A DNA stretch of 37,643 bases from DATAFO01 sp046728935 (GTDB taxonomy: Bacteria > Actinomycetota > Thermoleophilia > Solirubrobacterales > 70-9). This document shows positions 32,231 through 37,643 of the stretch, in pieces (within the stretch, counting starts at the first letter, position 1; each line of letters starts with the position of its first letter). The stretch lies in the NCBI GenBank assembly GCA_046728935.1, contig JBKPFS010000039.1:1-37643 (forward strand). The letters are read 5' to 3'. A model generated the notes under the pieces. That model saw only the letters and a list, made by a program, of their open reading frames with translations. It searched no databases and was not told the DNA's origin. The translations under genes were made by a program, and so were the position numbers.

Positions 32231-33298
32231 ATGGCGCTGAAGCTGGGGCTCAACCTCGGCTACTGGGGGATCGGCCCCCAGGGCGACGAGGCGGTCGAGC
32301 TCGTGCGCTCCGCGGAGGCGGCGGGGTTCGACTCGGTTTGGGCGGCGGAGTCCTACGGCTCCGACTGCGTCAGCGTGCTCGCCTGGCTGGCGGCGCAGAC
32401 CGAGACGATCAAGCTCGGGGCCGCGATCATGCAGGTCCCAGCCCGTCCTCCGGCGGCGGCGGCGATGGCGGGGGCGACGATCGACGCGCTCTCGGGCGGG
32501 CGGTTCATCTTCGGCTTCGGGCCCTCGGGCCCGCAGGTCTCGGAAGGCTGGTACGGCATCCCCTACGAGAAGCCCTGGGGTCGCACTCGCGAGTACATCG
32601 AGATCGTGCGCGAGATCGTCGCGCGCGAGGGCAAGCTCGAATACAAGGGACAGCACTACGAGCTCCCGATCGAGGGGGGCACGGGCCAGGGCAAGCCACT
32701 GAAGCTGAACTTTCACCCGATCCGCAACGAGATCCCGATCTTCGTCGGGGCGATCGGCCGCAAGTCGGTGGAGATGGCGGCCGAGATCTGCGACGGCTGG
32801 ATCCCGATCTTCTTTTCCGCCGACGCCTTCGAGGAGACATGGGGCGAGCACCTCGAGGCGGGGTTCGCCAAGGGCGGTCGCTCACGCGAGGACTTCGAGG
32901 TTTCGCCCACGCTCCAGGTCGCGATCGACGGCGACCTCGACGCCGCGCGCAGCGTGGTCAGGGCCGGCCTCATGCTCTACCTCGGCGGGATGGGCAGCCG
33001 CAAGGCCAACTTCTACGTCGATCTCACCCACCGCTTCGGCTTCGGCGAGGTCGCCGATGAGGTGCAATCGCTCTACCTCGACGGCAAGCGCGACGAGGCC
33101 TACAACGCGATTCCCGACGAGCTCGTGGACACGACCTCCCTCGTCGGCTCCGAGGAAGAGGTCTCCGAGCGGATCGACAGGCTCGCCGCCGCGGGCGTCG
33201 ACCGCCTGATCTGCTCGCCGGTTCACATGGACCCGGCACAGCGCCTGCACACGATCGAGCGCCTGGCGGCCCTGACCGGGGTCGGGTCGCCCGCCTAG
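32231..33298 (+). CDS. LLM-class F420-dependent oxidoreductase
   Basis: A 355-residue luciferase-like monooxygenase-fold protein of the type that uses coenzyme F420. The opening LKLGLNLGYWGIGPQGDEAV, the ESYGSDCVSVLAWLAAQTETIKLGAA region (barrel strand 3) and SGGRFIFGFGPSGPQVSEGWYG are hallmarks of this subfamily; VGAIGRKSVEMAAEICDGWIP is also typical. The substrate cannot be told from sequence; flavin instead of F420 is possible. There is no signal peptide. It is joined to the WS/DGAT gene by 9 bp. Its stop codon lies in the left arm of a palindrome (33294-33332). Confidence 0.9.
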   Translation: MALKLGLNLGYWGIGPQGDEAVELVRSAEAAGFDSVWAAESYGSDCVSVLAWLAAQTETIKLGAAIMQVPARPPAAAAMAGATIDALSGGRFIFGFGPSGPQVSEGWYGIPYEKPWGRTREYIEIVREIVAREGKLEYKGQHYELPIEGGTGQGKPLKLNFHPIRNEIPIFVGAIGRKSVEMAAEICDGWIPIFFSADAFEETWGEHLEAGFAKGGRSREDFEVSPTLQVAIDGDLDAARSVVRAGLMLYLGGMGSRKANFYVDLTHRFGFGEVADEVQSLYLDGKRDEAYNAIPDELVDTTSLVGSEEEVSERIDRLAAAGVDRLICSPVHMDPAQRLHTIERLAALTGVGSPA

Positions 33299-33332
33299 CT
33301 TTAGTCGGTCGCCGCCGGAAAGCGAAGCTAGG
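33294..33332. terminator. Palindrome whose arms carry the two convergent stop codons
   Basis: CCTAGCTT (33294-33301) and AAGCTAGG (33325-33332) are perfectly complementary. The left arm contains the TAG of the LLM oxidoreductase; the right arm contains the TAG (minus strand) of the truncated SGNH gene. It is likely a bidirectional terminator. Confidence 0.55.
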
Positions 33333-33465
33333 GCTCGGTCCCGACGCCGAGGCTGTCGCCCACCACCAGCAGATGCCCGTCCTCAGGCGCGGCCGCCGGC
33401 TGAGCGGATGCCGCGAGGGCCGCGATCGCGGCCATCGCGGCGGCGGCGCGGACCCGTCGATCCAT
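33328..33465 (-). pseudogene. N-terminal remnant of an SGNH/GDSL hydrolase
   Basis: A 45-codon frame beginning MDRRVRAAAAMAAIAALA, a signal peptide, followed by LLVVGDSLGVGTEP and then TAG. The end is block I of SGNH (GDSL) hydrolases, with the nucleophile Ser in GDSLGVGT, normally followed by about 180 further residues that are absent here. The reading stops inside the right arm of a palindrome shared with the opposing gene, so the gene was probably truncated by a deletion or rearrangement. A 45-residue secreted peptide is possible but no catalysis can remain. Confidence 0.6.
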
Positions 33466-33500
33466 CCCGCGCGTTGAAACAGGCTCTCGCCGCCCTCGGA

Positions 33501-33506
33501 TAGGCT
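33501..33506 (+). promoter_or_regulatory. Putative -10 box of the pnt operon
   Basis: TAGGCT, 9 nt before the TTG at 33516, the same hexamer as upstream of the orphan gene and the same 9-nt spacing as the other TTG-start operon at 26411. Confidence 0.35.
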
Positions 33507-33515
33507 CTCGGCCGC

Positions 33516-34646
33516 TTGAAGGTCGGCGTGCCCAGAGAGACCGCTGAGGGGGAGCGCCGGGTGGCGCTGATCCCCGAAGTCGTGCGAGAGCTGACCGGGC
33601 GGGACATCGAGGTCGTCGTGGAGTCGGGCGCCGGCGAGGCTTCCGGTTACCCCGACGACGAGTACCGCGAGGCCGGCACCGCCGTCGAGGGCGACGCCTG
33701 GAACGCGGACGTCCTCGTCAAGGTGGCGATCCCGTCGCTCGAGGAGATCGGCCGCCTGCGCTCCGGGCAGGTGCTGATCGGCCACCTCGCCCCGCTGACG
33801 TCGGGCGAGACCAACAAGGCGCTCGCCGAGGCGGGCGTCACCAGCTTCGCGATGGAGGCGATCCCGCGCATCACCCGCGCTCAGGCGATGGACGCGCTCT
33901 CCTCGCAGGCGAACGTCGCCGGCTACGCGGCGACCCTGCTCGCGGCGCGCGAGGCGGGCCGCTTCTTCCCGATGATGACCACAGCCGCGGGAACAGTGGC
34001 CCCGGCCCGGGTGCTGGTGCTCGGCGCCGGGGTGGCGGGCCTTCAGGCGATCGCCACCGCGAAGCGCCTCGGAGCCGTCGTCAGCGGGTTCGACATCCGC
34101 CGCGCGGCCTGGGAGCAGATCGCGAGCCTCGGCGGGCGCCCGCTGGAGCTCGACTTCATCCCCGACGCCGAAGCGGAGGGCGGCTATGCGAGGCCGCTGA
34201 CCGAGGAGGAGAACGAGAAGGTGCGCGAGGCGCTCGCGGAGGCCGCCGCGCGCCAGGACGTGATCATCACCACGGCCCAGATCCCGGGGCGGCCGGCGCC
34301 GATCCTGATCACGGCCGACGCGGTGCGAGGCATGCGGCCAGGGTCCGTGATCATCGATCTGGCGGGCGACTCGGGGGGAAACTGCGAGCTGACGAAGGCG
34401 GGGGAGACGGTGGTCTCCGAGAACGGCGTCAAGGTGATCGCGCCGGTCAACCTGCCGTCGGACATGGCCGCCCATGCGTCGCAGCTCTACGCCAAGAACG
34501 TCCAGAACCTACTCGGCCTGATCGTCGACGAGGAGGGAGGGCTGAAGCTCGACTTCGAGGACGAGATCGTGGCCGCCGCCTGCATCACCCACGAGGGCGA
34601 GATCCGCAACGAACGCGCCCGCGAGGCCGCCGGCGTCGCCGCGTAA
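33516..34646 (+). CDS. pntAA: NAD(P) transhydrogenase subunit alpha part 1
   Basis: A 376-residue NAD(H)-binding subunit (domain I) of proton-translocating transhydrogenase, in the split-alpha form. It opens with KVGVPRETAEGERRVALIPE, shared with alanine dehydrogenase, and has the Rossmann motif VLVLGAGVAGLQAIATAKRLGA and the transhydrogenase-type RPAPILI and DLAGDSGGNCELT. The two membrane genes that follow distinguish it from alanine dehydrogenase. The start is TTG, which puts translation exactly at the conserved N-terminus; no good ribosome site is visible. Confidence 0.95.
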   Translation: MKVGVPRETAEGERRVALIPEVVRELTGRDIEVVVESGAGEASGYPDDEYREAGTAVEGDAWNADVLVKVAIPSLEEIGRLRSGQVLIGHLAPLTSGETNKALAEAGVTSFAMEAIPRITRAQAMDALSSQANVAGYAATLLAAREAGRFFPMMTTAAGTVAPARVLVLGAGVAGLQAIATAKRLGAVVSGFDIRRAAWEQIASLGGRPLELDFIPDAEAEGGYARPLTEEENEKVREALAEAAARQDVIITTAQIPGRPAPILITADAVRGMRPGSVIIDLAGDSGGNCELTKAGETVVSENGVKVIAPVNLPSDMAAHASQLYAKNVQNLLGLIVDEEGGLKLDFEDEIVAAACITHEGEIRNERAREAAGVAA

Positions 34647-34649
34647 TCG

Positions 34650-34961
34650 ATGGACCTGATCACCGAGATCACGATCTTCGTCCTCGCCGCCTTCGTCGGC
34701 TTCGAGGTGATCTCGAAGGTGCCGACGACGCTGCACACCCCGCTGATGAGCCAGACGAACGCCATTCACGGCATCGTCATGCTCGGCGGGCTGATCGTCG
34801 TCGGTCTCTCCGATGATCTGCTCGAGGACGTGATCGGGGTGATCGCGATCGCGTTCGGCACGATCAACATCGTCGGCGGGTTCATGGTCACCAACCGGAT
34901 GCTGGGGATGTTCAGTCGGAAGCCAAAGCGGGCGGAGGACGCGGAGGCGCCCAAGCCGTGA
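34650..34961 (+). CDS. pntAB: NAD(P) transhydrogenase subunit alpha part 2
   Basis: A 103-residue membrane subunit (first part of domain II) with three hydrophobic helices: ITIFVLAAFVGFEVI, IVMLGGLIVVGL and VIGVIAIAFGTINIVGGF. The segment VPTTLHTPLMSQTNAIHG is the invariant signature of this subunit. The charged C-terminus (FSRKPKRAEDAEAPKP) faces the cytosol. It begins 3 bp after the pntAA stop and overlaps pntB by 4 bp, so all three are coupled. Confidence 0.96.
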   Translation: MDLITEITIFVLAAFVGFEVISKVPTTLHTPLMSQTNAIHGIVMLGGLIVVGLSDDLLEDVIGVIAIAFGTINIVGGFMVTNRMLGMFSRKPKRAEDAEAPKP

Positions 34962-36373
34962 CGCCGCTGGCCGTGCTGGAGCCCGGTGGCGACCTCGCCA
35001 CCGTCCTCTACATCGTCTCCTTCTCCCTGTTCATCTTCGGCGTCCGTCGCGGAACCCACCCGACCACCGCCAAGCAGGGCAACCTCATCGCGGCCACCGG
35101 GATGGCGATCGCCGTCACCACGACGCTGCTCCTCGACGGGATCGGCAACTGGGGCTTGATCGTCGTTGGGCTGGCGATCGGCACCGCGGTCGGGGTCGTC
35201 GCCTCGCTGCGCGTGCAGATGACCGCGATGCCGCAGATGGTGGCGCTCTACAACGGAGTCGGCGGCGGCGCGGTGGCCCTGATCGCGTGGTCTGAGATCC
35301 GCCACGGGATCGCGTCGGGCGTCGAGATCCCGCTCGATGAGCTGATCCCCATCCTCTTCTCGGCGGTGATTGGCTCGGTCTCGTTCTGGGGCTCGAACAT
35401 CGCCTTCGGAAAGCTCCAGGGGTTGATCCCGGGGCGGCCGATCAAGGTCCCGGGGCAGCAGCTCGTCAACGCGCTGCTCCTGATCGGCATCGTCGCCGCG
35501 TGCATCTCCATCGGGGCCAACAACGACGACATCTCCCAGGGCCTCTTCATCGGCGTGCTCGTCGCCGCGGCGATCCTCGGCAACCTCGTCGTGCTGCCGA
35601 TCGGGGGCGCGGACATGCCGGTGGTGATCTCGCTGCTGAACGCGTTCACGGGGCTCTCCGCCGCGGCCGCCGGCTTCGCCCTCGACAACGTGGCGCTGAT
35701 CGTCGCCGGAACGCTGGTCGGCTCCTCGGGAACGATCCTCACCCTGGAGATGGCGCGGGCGATGAACCGCTCGGTCGCGAACATCCTCTTCGCCGGGTTC
35801 GGCGGCGCGCCGGCGACGGGCGCACCTGGTGAGGAGGAGCGTCCCCACACCTCGATCGGCGCCCAGGACGCGGCGATCAAGCTGGCCTATGCCGACTCGG
35901 TTGTGATCGTCCCCGGCTACGGGATGGCGGTCGCCCAGGCCCAGCACGCGGTCAAGGAGATGGCCGACGAGCTCGAGCGGCGCGGGGTCGAGGTCAACTA
36001 TGCGATCCACCCCGTGGCGGGGCGGATGCCCGGTCACATGAACGTGCTCCTGGCGGAGGCCGACGTCCCCTACGAGAAGCTGCGCGAGATGGACGACATC
36101 AACCCGGAGATGCCGCGCACTGACGTCGCCGTCGTGATCGGCGCCAACGACGTCACCAACCCGGCCGCCAAGAACGACCCGAACTCACCGATCGCCGGGA
36201 TGCCGATCATCGAGGTGAACGAGGCCCAGCAGGTGATCGTGATCAAGCGCAGCCTCAGCCCGGGGTTCGCAGGCATCGACAACGACCTCTTCTACGAGGA
36301 CAACACCTCGATGCTGTTCGCCGACGCCAAGCAGGCGGCGGGCGACATCGCCGCCGAGATCCAGGAGCTCTAG
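34958..36373 (+). CDS. pntB: NAD(P) transhydrogenase subunit beta
   Basis: A 471-residue subunit with about eight to nine transmembrane helices (domain II) and a C-terminal NADP(H)-binding domain III. Signatures are MPQMVALYNGVGGGAV, the GLIPGRPIKVPGQQ loop, SVVIVPGYGMAVAQAQHAVKE (NADP-binding), HPVAGRMPGHMNVLLAEADVPY and DVAVVIGANDVTNPAAKNDP. It drives hydride transfer from NADH to NADP+ using the proton gradient, supplying NADPH. It starts at GTG overlapping pntAB by 4 bp. Its last ~75 bp recur in degraded form at 36728-36805. Confidence 0.96.
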   Translation: MTPLAVLEPGGDLATVLYIVSFSLFIFGVRRGTHPTTAKQGNLIAATGMAIAVTTTLLLDGIGNWGLIVVGLAIGTAVGVVASLRVQMTAMPQMVALYNGVGGGAVALIAWSEIRHGIASGVEIPLDELIPILFSAVIGSVSFWGSNIAFGKLQGLIPGRPIKVPGQQLVNALLLIGIVAACISIGANNDDISQGLFIGVLVAAAILGNLVVLPIGGADMPVVISLLNAFTGLSAAAAGFALDNVALIVAGTLVGSSGTILTLEMARAMNRSVANILFAGFGGAPATGAPGEEERPHTSIGAQDAAIKLAYADSVVIVPGYGMAVAQAQHAVKEMADELERRGVEVNYAIHPVAGRMPGHMNVLLAEADVPYEKLREMDDINPEMPRTDVAVVIGANDVTNPAAKNDPNSPIAGMPIIEVNEAQQVIVIKRSLSPGFAGIDNDLFYEDNTSMLFADAKQAAGDIAAEIQEL

Positions 36374-36435
36374 CCGCCTACCTCCGGTCTCCCCGGCGGA
36401 GATAGATTCCATCGGTCCCCCAGAAAGGAGCAGCA

Positions 36436-36722
36436 ATGGCAGTCGTGAGCATCTTCAAGGTCACGGGTCCAGGCGACCCGGACGAGGTCTTCAAGATCCA
36501 GGACGAGAAGGTCGCCCCGGCCGCGCGCGACTACGCACAGGCCAACGGGGCATCTCCCACATCACGGCCAAGACCGACGACGGGTTGCTCGTGATCAACC
36601 TCTGGGAGAGCGCGGAAGCCGCGGCCCGCGCCGGCCAGGAGATCATGCCCGTCGCCCAGGACGCGGGGCTCCAGCAGGGCGACTTCCAGCAGTACGAGGT
36701 GCTCCGGCACGAGACGGCCTAA
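36436..36722 (+). pseudogene. Small ABM-like dimeric alpha/beta-barrel protein, frameshifted
   Basis: Starts MAVVSIFKVTGPGDPDEVFK after a strong AAAGGAG ribosome site. The frame is interrupted near 36546-36549 (GGGG): continuing in frame hits TGA soon after, while the next frame reads ISHITAKTDDGLLVINLWESAE and ends QQYEVLRHETA with TAA at 36722. Adding one G to the run restores a 95-residue protein. The pattern of short strands with VVSIFKV and GLLVINLWES resembles antibiotic-biosynthesis-monooxygenase-like or stress-responsive dimeric barrels of unknown substrate. A one-base sequencing or assembly error is as likely as a real mutation, because both halves look well conserved. Confidence 0.7.
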
Positions 36723-36805
36723 GCGCCGACGACAACACCCGATGCTGCTCGCCGTCGCCAGTCAGGCGCCGGCGGACATCGCCGCCTAGGTCCAGCAGCC
36801 TAGGC
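36723..36805 (+). repeat. Decayed duplicate of the 3' end of pntB
   Basis: 36728-36805 aligns with 36296-36373 (end of pntB) at roughly 80-85% identity with one gap: GACGACAACACC versus GAGGACAACACC, then GATGCTG, GCAGGCG/TCAGGCG and GGACATCGCCGCC. The copy is shifted by 432 bp, begins right after the ABM-like gene, and is not expressed as a frame of any length. Confidence 0.8.
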
Positions 36806-36890
36806 CGTTCGCGAGACGACGCCTGGGCGCCGCAAGGAACTCGCAAGGTGCGGGGCCTACGGTCGCCCGGCAAACGACGAGAGGAGTGAT

Positions 36891-37274
36891 ATGAGGCGGT
36901 TCCTCATTCCCGTCCTGATCTCGGCCGTCGGAGCGGCGATCCTCGCCGCGCCGGCGATGGCGCAGGGGAATTCGGTCGGTCCGCCGAGCGGAACCATCTA
37001 CGCGTTCGACACGGCGTACCACACGGTTGCGACCCCGACCTCGCTGCCCGACAACGGGACGTTCGACACGCTCTACGTGTTCCCCGACTGCGACAGCTGC
37101 GACTCGGTCTCGGACGCCGCACCGGGCCTCGGCGATTACAACGGAGGCCGTTGGAAGGTCGTCCAGGCGTTTGGGATCACCGACCAGCTGACCAGCGCGG
37201 ACGCCGTCGAGGCGGCCGCAACCTCGCTGGTTGACACCGGGACCCGCTTCGCCTGCCCGCTGAGCCCGGCCTGA
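36891..37274 (+). CDS. Small secreted protein of unknown function
   Basis: A 127-residue protein with a clear signal peptide (MRRFLIPVLISAVGAAILAA, cleavage after AMA at about 24-25). I do not recognise the mature part. It is low in charge, rich in Thr, Asp and Ala, and has a CDSC pair (PDCDSCDS) plus one Cys near the end (TRFACPLSPA), so disulfide bonding outside the cell is plausible. GAGGAG lies 5 nt before the ATG. GGAAC at 36835-36839 followed by CGGTC 17-18 nt later resembles an ECF-type promoter, but weakly. It lies between the two decayed duplicate fragments, where an ABM-like gene would be expected. Confidence 0.75.
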   Translation: MRRFLIPVLISAVGAAILAAPAMAQGNSVGPPSGTIYAFDTAYHTVATPTSLPDNGTFDTLYVFPDCDSCDSVSDAAPGLGDYNGGRWKVVQAFGITDQLTSADAVEAAATSLVDTGTRFACPLSPA

Positions 37275-37280
37275 GGTCGA

Positions 37281-37324
37281 CGATGCGCGCCGGGGAGGCG
37301 AGGACCGTCCCCCGGCTCGCATCG
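37281..37324 (+). terminator. Hairpin after the small secreted protein gene
   Basis: CGATGCG (37281-37287) pairs with CGCATCG (37318-37324), and CCGGGG (37290-37295) with CCCCGG (37310-37315). It begins 6 nt after the stop codon. Confidence 0.6.
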
Positions 37325-37334
37325 TTAGGCATTA

Positions 37335-37400
37335 GCCGGCGCGAAACTCGCGCAGAGCGACTACCAGCAGTACGAGGTGCTGCGGCACGAGGCGGCTTAG
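37335..37400 (+). pseudogene. C-terminal remnant of an ABM-like paralogue
   Basis: In frame, the sequence reads AGAKLAQSDYQQYEVLRHEAA then TAG. This matches the end of the ABM-like gene (QQGDFQQYEVLRHETA): 37 of 42 bases agree between 37359-37400 and 36681-36722. Everything upstream of the tail is missing, and a TAG in the same frame at 37326 closes it. It is a decayed second copy. Confidence 0.75.
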
Positions 37401-37409
37401 CGTCCGGGC

Positions 37410-37555
37410 TCAGAGCTCGGCGTTGATCTCCTCGAGCGCCCTACGCAGCTCCAGCATCCTGGTCCTCCCGAGCCGCTTGGTCCACCTTGGGGGATCGCGC
37501 CACTCGACGTCCGGATCGCAGAGGGGACCGAGCGCAGCGAGCTCGCGGGCGTTGT
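37410..37555 (-). CDS. Partial SnoaL/NTF2-like protein, broken at the contig end
   Basis: The 3' part of a minus-strand gene: ARELAALGPLCDPDVEWRDPPRWTKRLGR, ending LRRALEEINAEL. The DPDVEWRDPP stretch is typical of SnoaL-like/NTF2-fold polyketide-cyclase-type proteins. Upstream of about 37555 the sequence becomes homopolymer-rich and unreliable, so the real N-terminus is not visible and the apparent ATG at 37601 should not be trusted. Confidence 0.45.
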
Positions 37556-37643
37556 TTGGGGGGGGGGGGCCGGCGCTGAAACAGGGCGGGGGGGCCCCCA
37601 CCCGGGGCCGGGGGAAAAAGCGGGCGGGGGGCCCCCCCCGGGC
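37556..37643. other. Homopolymer-rich, probably erroneous contig end
   Basis: The last ~88 bases consist mostly of long G and C runs (a run of 13 Gs around 37557, then several of 6-9). Nothing like this occurs elsewhere in the window. It looks like degraded read quality at a contig end, and no feature should be called from it. Confidence 0.7.

Noticed and set aside
33516..34646. Alanine dehydrogenase
   Set aside because: The N-terminus fits both families, but the transhydrogenase-type motifs and the two membrane subunits directly downstream identify it as pntAA.
37410..37601. A complete 63-codon gene starting at ATG 37601
   Set aside because: The first third is encoded by the suspect G/C-run contig end; only the C-terminal part looks real.

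Overview
The window is 37.6 kb of very GC-rich DNA with densely packed genes. GTG and TTG starts are frequent and many start codons have no Shine-Dalgarno sequence. The content (amt-glnB, two-gene-alpha pntAA/pntAB/pntB, WS/DGAT acyltransferase, F420-type luciferase-like oxidoreductase, LigC plus stand-alone Prim-Pol, many acyl-CoA enzymes, RTX-like acidic repeat proteins) points to an actinobacterium. My best guess is the Thermoleophilia (Solirubrobacterales/Gaiellales side); this is inference, because there is no rRNA or other marker in the window. The last ~90 bases are homopolymer-rich and look like a poor contig end. Two genes appear to carry single-base indels, which also fits a draft assembly.

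Layout. 1-2.0 kb: PII protein and ammonium transporter operon (minus). 2.1-4.8 kb: MBL-fold hydrolase and PAS protein (minus), back to back with a GGDEF/HD-GYP cyclic-di-GMP protein (plus). 4.9-6.1 kb: tiny zinc-ribbon protein, membrane coiled-coil protein, rhodanese (minus). 6.2-8.75 kb: thiolase (plus) facing an acyl-CoA dehydrogenase (minus), with two tandem palindromic elements between them. 9.0-12.2 kb: a plant-type fatty acid alpha-dioxygenase homologue followed 13 bp later by a cytochrome P450. 12.2-15.2 kb: ECF sigma factor with its membrane partner, and two divergent secreted RTX-repeat proteins. 15.35-18.36 kb: large acyl-CoA dehydrogenase and an L-2-hydroxyglutarate oxidase-like FAD enzyme (minus). 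18.4-21.1 kb: LigC-type DNA ligase (plus) and Prim-PolC-type polymerase (minus), enclosing an orphan gene flanked by two palindromic elements. 21.1-22.4 kb: crotonase and hotdog thioesterase. 22.4-26.35 kb: pyruvate kinase translationally coupled to a P-type ATPase (minus). 26.4-30.1 kb: complete osmolyte ABC transporter (OpuC/ProU type). 30.2-33.3 kb: HAD phosphatase, WS/DGAT, LLM oxidoreductase. 33.3-36.4 kb: truncated SGNH hydrolase and the pntAA-pntAB-pntB transhydrogenase. 36.4-37.6 kb: a frameshifted small alpha/beta-barrel gene, decayed duplicates of pntB and of that gene, a small secreted protein, and a broken SnoaL-like gene.

Themes. Lipid chemistry dominates: two acyl-CoA dehydrogenases, thiolase, crotonase, thioesterase, WS/DGAT, and an alpha-dioxygenase/P450 pair that may form a small oxylipin or odd-chain aldehyde pathway. 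Transhydrogenase and transporter genes supply redox balance and osmoprotection.

The least explained signals are two. First, a family of five ~37-bp palindromes (7414, 7504, 19393, 19835 and 30857) that share one framework and axis but have base-pairing-preserving changes in their inner arms. Second, a recurrent promoter geometry in which a TANNNT-like -10 box sits 6-8 nt before a start codon, implying widespread leaderless mRNAs. This geometry helped choose several starts here.
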